This document shows positions 45,780 to 52,896 of a stretch of DNA of 64,000 nucleotides, piece by piece. The first letter of the stretch is position 1. The number at the start of each line of letters is the position of its first letter. Both the position numbers and the translations under genes were made by a program. This stretch comes from Rhodobacter aestuarii (GTDB taxonomy: Bacteria; Pseudomonadota; Alphaproteobacteria; Rhodobacterales; Rhodobacteraceae): positions 99,304 through 163,303 of the forward strand of contig NZ_FTOG01000010.1 in the NCBI RefSeq assembly GCF_900156655.1, read 5' to 3'. Under the pieces are notes generated by a model. The model made no database searches, was not told the origin of the DNA, and was given only the letters and a program-made list of their open reading frames with translations.

Positions 45780-46767
45780 GCTCATGAAAAACCGCCAGAT
45801 CGAGACGCGCATCTTCATCGCGCTCGCAGCGATCTGTATCTTCCTTAGCCTTGCAACGGATACGTTTCTGACCTCGGCCAACCTGACCTCGCTGTTGAAC
45901 AACTCCTCGGTCAACTTGATCTGGGCGGTGGGGCTTTTGGTGGTGCTGATCGCGGGCGGGATCGACATTTCCTTCGCGGTGGCCACCTCGGTGGTGCAAT
46001 ATATCGCCGCTAAAATCCTGATTGGGATGGGCGGCGGCAATTGGGTGCTGGGCTTCATCGTTTGCGGCGGTGTGGGGATCATGCTGGGCCTGATCAACGC
46101 TGCGTTGATCCACGGGTTTCGGATCATCTCAATCGTTGTCACCATTGCCACCTTCAACGCCTTCTTTGGGCTGTTGATGTTCTTCACCCGGGGTCGGTCG
46201 ATCTACAATCTGCCCGATTGGTGGATTGAGCGCATTCCGCTTTATGAACACCAAGCCGCCGATGGCACGTGGTCTCAGTTGATGATGCCCGTTGCGGTGA
46301 TGGTCGTTTGTGTCATTGCCACATGGTTCCTCATTCAACGCACCAACCTTGGCCGCCAAATCTACGCCTTCGGCGACAACCCAGAGGGGGCGCGGCGCGC
46401 CGGTGTGAACTTGGCGCTGATGCAGGGGCTTGCCTTTGGCTGGTGCGGAATGATGGCCGGGATCGCCGCCTTGATGCAGGTGAATATCGTGCAAGAGGTG
46501 GTGCCGAACGCGCTTTATGGCCGCGAACTTGACGTGCTGGCCGCCACCGTTTTGGGCGGCGCGCGGCTTGGCGGAGGCAAGGGCACGGTTCTGGGCGCGG
46601 TGCTCGGCGTGATGTTTGTGGCTGTGACGCAAAACGGGCTCAACTTGCTCGGTATCTCGCCCTTCGCCTTCAAGATGATCATCGGCGCCGCGATCTTGAT
46701 CGCGATCTCCACCTCCAACATGAACCTTGGCGGCTTGTTCGCCACCCGCAAGGAGGGCGCGAAATGA
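45772..46767 (+). CDS. Sugar ABC transporter permease 1 (RbsC-like)
   Basis: This 331-residue membrane protein has about nine or ten transmembrane segments and the CUT2 permease pattern GGIDISFAVATSVVQ, with YAFGDNPEGARRAGVN and LGGARLGGGKGTVLGA blocks. It starts within the end of the ATPase gene (8-base overlap) and overlaps permease 2 by 4 bases (ATGA). The two permeases probably form a heterodimer, as in AI-2/Lsr-type importers. Confidence 0.92.
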   Translation: MRKLMKNRQIETRIFIALAAICIFLSLATDTFLTSANLTSLLNNSSVNLIWAVGLLVVLIAGGIDISFAVATSVVQYIAAKILIGMGGGNWVLGFIVCGGVGIMLGLINAALIHGFRIISIVVTIATFNAFFGLLMFFTRGRSIYNLPDWWIERIPLYEHQAADGTWSQLMMPVAVMVVCVIATWFLIQRTNLGRQIYAFGDNPEGARRAGVNLALMQGLAFGWCGMMAGIAALMQVNIVQEVVPNALYGRELDVLAATVLGGARLGGGKGTVLGAVLGVMFVAVTQNGLNLLGISPFAFKMIIGAAILIAISTSNMNLGGLFATRKEGAK

Positions 46768-47756
46768 GCGCGTTCATCACCCGTTTGCGCAATGCCTTAG
46801 GGCGCGAGACCTTTGGCTTGCTGATCTTGCTCGCGGTTATGGTCACGGCCTTCAGCCTTGCCTCGCCCAAGTTCCTGACCGCTGCCAACTTTGGCTCGAT
46901 GGGCTATCAGGCCCCGCTGCTGGGCCTTCTAACACTGGCAATGCTGGGGCCGATGATCTCTGGCGGGATCAATTTGGCTATCATCTTTCTGGCCAATATC
47001 TCGGGCCTGACCTTTGCATGGGTCATGCTGCAATTTGGCGGCGCAGATGCGGGGTTGCCAGCGATCCTTTTGGGGGCCTTGGCGGCGATGGCCGTTGGCG
47101 CAGCGGCGGGCGCACTTGAAGGCGCGGTCATTGCCTTTGTCGGCGCGCACCCGATCCTTGTGTCGCTTGCGATGATGATCTTCCTGCGCGGCTTGGGCGA
47201 GTTTCTGACCAAGGGCGGCGATATCTCGGGCTTTCCCGATGTCGTCGGCGCGCTCGGGCATGGGGCGATTTTCGGCTTCCCGCTGCCGCTGCTTTTGTTC
47301 TTGGTGGTGGCGTTCGTTTGGCATGTGCTCTTCTCGCGCTCGCGCCACGGTTTTGCGACCTATATGGTCGGCTCCAACATCCGCGCGGCGGAATATTCGG
47401 GCCTGCCGACCAAGCGCACGCTCATTACCATCTATGCGCTCTCTGGCCTTGTTTGCGCGATTGCCGGGATTTTGATGCTCGCCCGCTTCAACTCGGTCCG
47501 TGTGGGCCACGGCGAAGCGATGCTTCTAGTCACGGTTTTGGCGATTTTCCTTGGCGGCATTGACCCCTTTGGCGGGCATGGCCGCGTGGCTCCGGTGATC
47601 TTGTCGATCTTGATCCTGCAGATACTGTCCTCGGGTCTGAACCTGATCGGGGCCAACCAACATCTTGCGACCGCGGTTTGGGGGCTGTTCCTCATCGCCG
47701 TGATGATCCTGCGTTCGGGCAGGCTGGCCGCCCTCATACCCTTCAGAAAGGACTGA
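46764..47756 (+). CDS. Sugar ABC transporter permease 2 (RbsC-like)
   Basis: This 330-residue permease is of the same family as its neighbour, with GGINLAIIFLANISG, TYMVGSNIRAAEYSGLPTKR and LGGIDPFGGHGRVAPVIL segments. It is translationally coupled by ATGA to permease 1. The epimerase gene follows after 4 bp, which binds transport and catabolism in one operon. Confidence 0.92.
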   Translation: MSAFITRLRNALGRETFGLLILLAVMVTAFSLASPKFLTAANFGSMGYQAPLLGLLTLAMLGPMISGGINLAIIFLANISGLTFAWVMLQFGGADAGLPAILLGALAAMAVGAAAGALEGAVIAFVGAHPILVSLAMMIFLRGLGEFLTKGGDISGFPDVVGALGHGAIFGFPLPLLLFLVVAFVWHVLFSRSRHGFATYMVGSNIRAAEYSGLPTKRTLITIYALSGLVCAIAGILMLARFNSVRVGHGEAMLLVTVLAIFLGGIDPFGGHGRVAPVILSILILQILSSGLNLIGANQHLATAVWGLFLIAVMILRSGRLAALIPFRKD

Positions 47757-47760
47757 CACC

Positions 47761-48609
47761 ATGGAAGGATTCGGTGTTCACACCAGCATGTGGACGATGA
47801 ACTGGGACCACGACGGCGCCGAGCGCGCCGTGGCCGGGGCGCTGAAATACGGCGTCGATTTCATCGAAATCCCGATGCTGCAACCCGCCACGATTGATAC
47901 GGCGCATACCGCTGGCCTTTTGGAAAAATCGGGCCTGCGCGCGGTGTGCTCGCTTGGTTTGCCCGAAGAATGCTGGGCCTCGAACCACCCGGAAAAGGCG
48001 ATTGATTACCTGCAACTCGCGCTGGATAAAACCAAGGCCTGCGGGGCAGAGGCGCTTTCGGGGGTGACCTATGGCGGCATTGGTCAACGCACCGGCCTGC
48101 CCGGCACGGCGGAAGAATATGACAATGTCGCCCGCGTGCTGGAAGCGGGTGCGGCTTATGCCAAGAAAATTGGCCTTTTGTTCGGGATCGAGCCGGTCAA
48201 CCGCTACGAAAACCACCTGATCAACACGGGGTGGCAAGCGCGTGACATGATCCACAAAGTGGGCGCGGATAACATCTTCATCCACCTCGATACCTATCAC
48301 ATGAACATCGAGGAAAAGGGCGCGGGCAACGGCATTTTGGATGCGCGCGAGTTCCTGAAATACATCCACCTGTCGGAAAGCGACCGTGGCACGCCGGGCG
48401 AAGGCACCTGCGATTGGGATGAGATTTACGCAACGCTTGCCGCGATTGGCTTCAAAGGCGGTTTGGCGATGGAAAGCTTCATCAACATGCCGCCCGAAGT
48501 GGGCTATGGCCTGTCGGTCTGGCGTCCGGTGGCGGAAAGCCATGATGAGGTGATGTCGAAAGGCCTGCCGTTCCTGAAGAACAAAGCCAAACAATATCGG
48601 CTGATCTGA
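47761..48609 (+). CDS. Ketose 3-epimerase-like (D-allulose/D-tagatose 3-epimerase family)
   Basis: This 282-residue TIM-barrel protein shows the family's metal-binding set: Glu in GIEPVNRYE, Asp in HLDTYHMNIEE, His in IHLSESDRG and Glu in MESF. The HLDTYHMNIEE block is almost that of known D-allulose 3-epimerases. It would interconvert ketoses at C3, for example D-allulose and D-fructose. It lies in a sugar importer operon and shares one base with the next gene (TGATG). A general xylose-isomerase-like role cannot be ruled out. Confidence 0.85.
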   Translation: MEGFGVHTSMWTMNWDHDGAERAVAGALKYGVDFIEIPMLQPATIDTAHTAGLLEKSGLRAVCSLGLPEECWASNHPEKAIDYLQLALDKTKACGAEALSGVTYGGIGQRTGLPGTAEEYDNVARVLEAGAAYAKKIGLLFGIEPVNRYENHLINTGWQARDMIHKVGADNIFIHLDTYHMNIEEKGAGNGILDAREFLKYIHLSESDRGTPGEGTCDWDEIYATLAAIGFKGGLAMESFINMPPEVGYGLSVWRPVAESHDEVMSKGLPFLKNKAKQYRLI

Positions 48610-49244
48610 TGGGCGCGCGGGTCGATATGCTCGGTCTTGTGGCGGTGGCGCGCGAGATGCTTGCGCGCCCCGACCGGCAGGTGCTGGCCATTTCCGGCGC
48701 GCCGGGCTCTGGCAAATCCACGCTGGTAGAAGCGCTCGCGCAGGTGATTGAGGCCGAAAGCCCCGGTGCGTGCGCGATCTTGCCGATGGATGGTTTCCAC
48801 TACGACGATGCGGTGCTTCATGCCCGTGGCCGTCGCCCGTGGAAAGGCGCGCCCGATACGTTTGATGTGGGCGGGCTGCGTTCCACCTTGGGGCGGCTGC
48901 GCGACCCGGCAGAAGGCGCGGTAGCGGTGCCGGTCTTCGACCGCGATCTGGAAATCTCGCGCGGGTCTGCGCGGATCATTGAGCCCACGGCAAAGCTGAT
49001 CTTGGCGGAGGGGAATTATCTTCTCTTGCAAGATGATCCTTGGGCCACGCTACATCCGCTCTTTGACCGGACCGTGATGATTGAGGTCGCCGAAGACGAG
49101 CTGCGCCGCCGCTTGCGGGGGCGTTGGGTCGGCTATGGGCTGACCGAGGCCGAAATCGACCACAAGCTTGACGGCAATGACATTCCAAACGGCCACACGG
49201 TGCGGGATCGCTCCATTGCGGCTGATTTGGTTTTCGTCCCGTAA
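48609..49244 (+). CDS. FrcK-like P-loop kinase
   Basis: This 211-residue P-loop kinase has Walker A SGAPGSGKST (29-38), the DGFHYDD block (about 59-65) and the lid region RRLRGRWVGYGLTEAE. It resembles the uridine kinase/panK fold proteins found in fructose-type ABC operons (FrcK). It probably phosphorylates the imported ketose or a derivative. Start and stop fuse with the epimerase gene by a one-base overlap. Confidence 0.84.
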   Translation: MGARVDMLGLVAVAREMLARPDRQVLAISGAPGSGKSTLVEALAQVIEAESPGACAILPMDGFHYDDAVLHARGRRPWKGAPDTFDVGGLRSTLGRLRDPAEGAVAVPVFDRDLEISRGSARIIEPTAKLILAEGNYLLLQDDPWATLHPLFDRTVMIEVAEDELRRRLRGRWVGYGLTEAEIDHKLDGNDIPNGHTVRDRSIAADLVFVP

Positions 49245-49284
49245 CCGGGGCGAATGCGGCCGCGTTTTGCGCGGCTTGACGGCA

Positions 49285-49322
49285 GCGTCGCGGGTCTTCA
49301 CCCTCCCCTTGACCCGCGACGC
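49285..49322 (+). repeat. Intercistronic stem-loop before the FGGY kinase
   Basis: GCGTCGCGGGTC (49285-49296) and GACCCGCGACGC (49311-49322) form a perfect 12-bp stem with a 14-nt loop. The ribosome site GGGAGGA of the kinase lies 10 nt after the stem. It is a candidate mRNA processing or attenuation element. Confidence 0.6.
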
Positions 49323-49343
49323 CTGTCGCATTGGGAGGATAAT

Positions 49344-50957
49344 ATGCGCTATTTCATCGGCATTGACGTTGGCACCGGCAGCGCGCGCGCAGGTGTATTT
49401 GACGGTGCGGGCCAGCTTTTGGGCAGCGCGAGCGCCGAGATCACCACCTTCCGCCCCGCGCCGGATTTCGCCCAACAAAGCTCGGTTGAGATTTGGGGCG
49501 CGGTTTGCACGGCGACCCGCGCCGCCTTGGCGCAATCTGGTGTGGCAGGTGATGCTGTTGCCGGGATCGGTTTTGATGCCACCTGTTCTTTGGTGGTGAG
49601 CGGGGCAGGGGGCGCGCCGGTTTCAGTCGACCCAGCAGGCGCGCCGGATCAAGATGTGATTTTGTGGATGGATCACCGCGCGCTTGCCGATGCGGCACAG
49701 ATCAACGCCATCGGGGGCGCGCCGCTTGCCCATGTGGGGGGGCGCATCTCGCCCGAGATGGAACTGCCAAAACTGCGCTGGCTTAAACGCGAGGCGCCCA
49801 CAGCGTGGGCGCAGGCGCAAGCCTTTTGGGATTTACCCGATTGGCTCGTGCATCGCGCCACCGGGGCGGCGGTGCGCTCGCTGTGCTCGACCGTGTGCAA
49901 ATGGACCTATCTTGGCCATCGCGGTGAGGCGGGGGAGGGCTGGGATGATGACTTTCTGGCCGCTATTGGGTTGGCCGAACTCTCTGAGGCCGGGCATGCG
50001 GCCATTGGCGCGCAACTCGCCCCGCCCGGTCGTTTGGCAGGGTGCTTGACCGATCAGGCCGCCGCGGAAATGGGGCTTGCGCCCGGCATTGCGGTTTCCA
50101 CCTCGATGATTGATGCCCATGCGGGCGCTTTGGGCACTTTGGGTGTAGGCGGCGCGGGCTGGGAGGGGCGGCTTGCGGTGATTGCGGGCACCTCAAGCTG
50201 CCATATCGCGCTTGACCCCGATCCGCGCTTTGTGCCGGGAGTTTGGGGCCCTTATTTTGGCGCGGTGCTGCCCGGTGTTTGGGCGCTTGAAGGCGGTCAA
50301 TCTGCGGCGGGCGCGCTGATGGATGCGGTGATCGCGCGCCATGCCGCCGCTGTTCCTTTGGCCGAGCGCGCGAAGGCCGAGGGCAAACGCGTGGCGGCGC
50401 TGATTGAAGAGCATCTGGCGAGCATGGCGGAAGAAACCGCAACCCTCACCGCCACGCGCCATGTGCAGCCCGATTTCCACGGCAACCGCTCCCCCTTAGC
50501 CGAACCGTGGCGCAAGGGCGCTGTGGTTGGGCTGGGGCTGAGTTGTGATCTGGATGATCTTGCGCTGGATTACCTCGCCACGGTGCAGGCGCTCGCCTAT
50601 GGCACGCGCCAGATCATCGAGGCGATGCGGGCCAAGGGCGCGCAAATCGACACTTTGGTGATGAGTGGCGGGCTTGCCAATAACGCGCTTTTCGTGCGGG
50701 AAAACGCCGATGCCACGGGCTGCGCTGTGCTGGTGCCCGAAACCGCCGAGCCGGTGCTTTTGGGCTGTGCGATGCTCGCCGCCGTTGCCGCAGGCACGCA
50801 ACCGGATTTGGCTTCTGCGATGGCGGCAATGGCGGGTAGTGGGCAGGTGGTGGCCCCGCGCGGCGGCGCCATTGCGCAGTTTCACGCCCGCAAATACCAA
50901 GTCTTTGAGCGGATGCAGCAAGACTATGCCGCCTATCGCGACATGATGAAAGGCTGA
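49344..50957 (+). CDS. FGGY-family carbohydrate kinase (ribulokinase-like)
   Basis: This 537-residue kinase begins MRYFIGIDVGTGSARAGVFD, the phosphate-1 motif of FGGY kinases. It has the substrate-binding GFDATCSLVV and WMDHRA blocks and VMSGGLANNALFVRENAD near the C-terminus. It is closest in look to the D-ribulose kinase (FGGY/YDR109C) group. GGGAGGA precedes the start. It is the last gene of the sugar operon, and a short terminator follows. Having both this and an FrcK-like kinase is unusual. Confidence 0.9.
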   Translation: MRYFIGIDVGTGSARAGVFDGAGQLLGSASAEITTFRPAPDFAQQSSVEIWGAVCTATRAALAQSGVAGDAVAGIGFDATCSLVVSGAGGAPVSVDPAGAPDQDVILWMDHRALADAAQINAIGGAPLAHVGGRISPEMELPKLRWLKREAPTAWAQAQAFWDLPDWLVHRATGAAVRSLCSTVCKWTYLGHRGEAGEGWDDDFLAAIGLAELSEAGHAAIGAQLAPPGRLAGCLTDQAAAEMGLAPGIAVSTSMIDAHAGALGTLGVGGAGWEGRLAVIAGTSSCHIALDPDPRFVPGVWGPYFGAVLPGVWALEGGQSAAGALMDAVIARHAAAVPLAERAKAEGKRVAALIEEHLASMAEETATLTATRHVQPDFHGNRSPLAEPWRKGAVVGLGLSCDLDDLALDYLATVQALAYGTRQIIEAMRAKGAQIDTLVMSGGLANNALFVRENADATGCAVLVPETAEPVLLGCAMLAAVAAGTQPDLASAMAAMAGSGQVVAPRGGAIAQFHARKYQVFERMQQDYAAYRDMMKG

Positions 50958-50970
50958 GGGGATCGCCCCT
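50957..50970 (+). terminator. Short terminator after the FGGY kinase
   Basis: AGGGG (50957-50961) and CCCCT (50966-50970) form a 5-bp stem followed by TTCTTTCCCTT. The stem is short, so efficiency may be low. Confidence 0.5.
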
Positions 50971-51014
50971 TTCTTTCCCTTAGGCGCAGGGTCATAAACG
51001 TGGCCGGAGGCTCT

Positions 51015-51473
51015 ATGATTATGATCACGCTTGAACATCCGGTGCAGGAGGATTTGGCCCTTTTGCATGCGCGCCACACCGAGGCGATGCATGCCGATAC
51101 CCCGCCAGAATCGATCCATATGTTGCCCGCCTCCGCTTTGGCGGCAGAAGGCATCTGGTTTTATGTGCTGCGCGAAACGGGCACGCCTTTGGCGATGGGG
51201 GCGCTTAAGCGCATTGACGCGGGACATGCGGAGATCAAATCAATGCATGTGTTGCACGAGGCGCGGGGCAGGGGGCTTGCCCGCGCGATGCTCGACCATC
51301 TGTTGACAGAGGCGAGGCGCTTGGGTTTTGCACGACTGAGCCTAGAGACTGGTGCACAGGAAAGTTTCGCCCCGGCCCGCGCGCTTTACCTTGCCGCTGG
51401 TTTCACGGAATGCCCCCCCTTTGAAGGCTACGGCCCCGACCCGATGTCAGTCTTTCTGACCCGCGCGCTTTAG
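51015..51473 (+). CDS. GNAT family N-acetyltransferase
   Basis: This 152-residue acetyltransferase has the acetyl-CoA-binding loop EARGRGLARAML (about 82-93) and the YLAAGF motif typical of GNAT proteins near the end. Its ETGAQESFAPARALY segment is like those of small amine acetyltransferases of the YhhY/PhnO type. The start at 51015 has CGGAGG upstream. The substrate is unknown. Confidence 0.87.
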   Translation: MIMITLEHPVQEDLALLHARHTEAMHADTPPESIHMLPASALAAEGIWFYVLRETGTPLAMGALKRIDAGHAEIKSMHVLHEARGRGLARAMLDHLLTEARRLGFARLSLETGAQESFAPARALYLAAGFTECPPFEGYGPDPMSVFLTRAL

Positions 51474-51482
51474 TGCACCCCG

Positions 51483-51506
51483 CAAGGCTTGCACCAAGGC
51501 TTGCAC
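51483..51506 (+). repeat. Tandem 12-bp repeat before tRNA-Arg
   Basis: CAAGGCTTGCAC occurs twice in perfect tandem (51483-51494 and 51495-51506) between the GNAT gene and the tRNA. Confidence 0.6.
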
Positions 51507-51539
51507 CGCGCGCGCGCTTGACGCAAAAGGGGGCGGTGC

Positions 51540-51616
51540 GGCCCCTTAGCTCAGCTGGATAGAGCATCCGCCTTCTAAGCGGACGGCCGAGGGTTCGAAT
51601 CCTTCAGGGGCCGCCA
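51540..51616 (+). tRNA. tRNA-Arg (anticodon TCT)
   Basis: This is a complete cloverleaf. The acceptor GGCCCCT pairs with AGGGGCC, the anticodon stem TCCGC/GCGGA encloses the loop CTTCTAA with anticodon TCT, the T-arm is present, and CCA is encoded. It reads AGA codons. Confidence 0.93.
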
Positions 51617-51905
51617 AAGTCTAGAATATTCCGCGTTATCTCAATTCATTACGGAATTTTATGGTGCGCTTTGGCGATCTGTTCGCCACGTTGTCTTTCG
51701 GTTTCGTTCCGCTGATAAACTCGATTCCCCGCAGCCATCCGGTCGCGGATCGACGCCTATCTATGCTCTGGCACGTCCGAAGGGGGCTTCTACCTGGTGA
51801 CCACACCAACAACATGCGCCTCCGCCCCAGCCTGCGCCAGTAATTCACGGCCGATGCGGTTGCGGTATCGCGGGCGGATTACGGCCTCGCTTCCATGCCA
51901 AACTC
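51617..51905. other. Unassigned stretch after tRNA-Arg
   Basis: This 289-bp stretch is locally less GC-rich than its surroundings, and only short frames are open in it. Translations show no family I recognise. It could be a remnant of an integrated element behind the tRNA, or just a 3' region of crtA. Confidence 0.4.
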
Positions 51906-52637
51906 TCAAGCCGCTTTGGCCACGCCTTCAAAGATCAGCCCTTCCAGCGGATCGGCGCCATTCCACGTGCCTTCCGAACCCGTCACCCGCAGCCGGGCAT
52001 ACATATCTTCGGTAAACCATTTGTCGTCATAGGCGGAGCGGATCGCTTGGCCATGCGGGGTTTCTCCGCGTGCGAAAGCGTCCATCGTGGCGCGGTTTGG
52101 CCAGATCGAAAATGTCATTTGGAAGAACAGCGGAAATTCCCCAAGGCCCAGCTTGAAGCGCACATTCGGATCGGCGCCGATCATGGTTTGAATCTTCGGC
52201 ACGCGGCTCCAAAACGCGACCGCCGAGCCCGGGCGCACTTGCGCACGGGTCAGCGCGACAACCGGGCCATCGGGGGTCATCGCATCATCGGGCACCGGGC
52301 GCAGGCGTTCCGCGCCGCCCCATTTGCCGCGCGCGCGGGTGGGTTCCATGAACACCGTCCAGCTTTCCGCCGCGCGGCGACGATAGGCGTTGAAAAACGG
52401 ATGCGTCATCACCTGTTTGCGGGCGGTTTCTTCATCGGGCCAAACGGTCAAAATGCCCCAAACGGCGGTGTTGGGAATGGGGGTGAAGCCCTCTTGCGTG
52501 CCTGAGCCCATCAGCCGGTAGAATTCGAGCCCCTTCATCCGCGACAATGACCAATGCCCCAAGGCCATTTGCCCCACCGCCCAAAGGCGATCCATCACTT
52601 TTGGGAAACGAAACACGGTCAAGCAAACAACTTGCAT
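51906..52637 (-). CDS. crtA: Spheroidene monooxygenase CrtA family
   Basis: This 243-residue protein resembles CrtA, the haem-dependent monooxygenase that adds a keto group to spheroidene to make spheroidenone under air. The block GSGTQEGFTPIPNTAVWGIL, the SWTVFMEP motif and the W-rich N-terminal half are family hallmarks. The start at 52637 follows GGGGGTG. In classical purple bacteria crtA sits in the photosynthesis cluster; here it stands between tRNA-Arg and a VWA gene with no bch or crt neighbours. It may be a second copy or a relocated gene. Confidence 0.85.
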   Translation of the reverse strand: MQVVCLTVFRFPKVMDRLWAVGQMALGHWSLSRMKGLEFYRLMGSGTQEGFTPIPNTAVWGILTVWPDEETARKQVMTHPFFNAYRRRAAESWTVFMEPTRARGKWGGAERLRPVPDDAMTPDGPVVALTRAQVRPGSAVAFWSRVPKIQTMIGADPNVRFKLGLGEFPLFFQMTFSIWPNRATMDAFARGETPHGQAIRSAYDDKWFTEDMYARLRVTGSEGTWNGADPLEGLIFEGVAKAA

Positions 52638-52730
52638 CAAACACCCCCTGCTGATGATTTGCCCCACCCTGTCAACTTCGCCCCCTGAAAGAAAGCGCCG
52701 CCCCCGTGATCTGGGCGCGGCATATTGCCG

Positions 52731-52745
52731 TGTCACCATGTGACA
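52731..52745. promoter_or_regulatory. TGTCAC-N3-GTGACA palindrome between crtA and the VWA gene
   Basis: TGTCACCATGTGACA has perfect 6-bp arms around CAT. It lies 94 bp before crtA and about 150 bp before the VWA gene. It does not satisfy the TGT-N12-ACA spacing of PpsR. Confidence 0.4.
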
Positions 52746-52896
52746 AAGCTCATAGATGGGGCGCGTTTGCGGATTTGGTTCGGCGGAGATGACGCAGCGT
52801 GGCGAGGCGCAGAAACCTTGATCGCACGGTTAAATCGCGCGACCCTGCGCCCAATCATTCTCTTGCTCTTTTCGATGCTACCCATTCGGAGGTTTC

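Noticed and set aside
52638..52760. PpsR box (TGT-N12-ACA) before crtA
   Set aside because: I checked the TGT and ACA spacings and found none with 12 bp between them.
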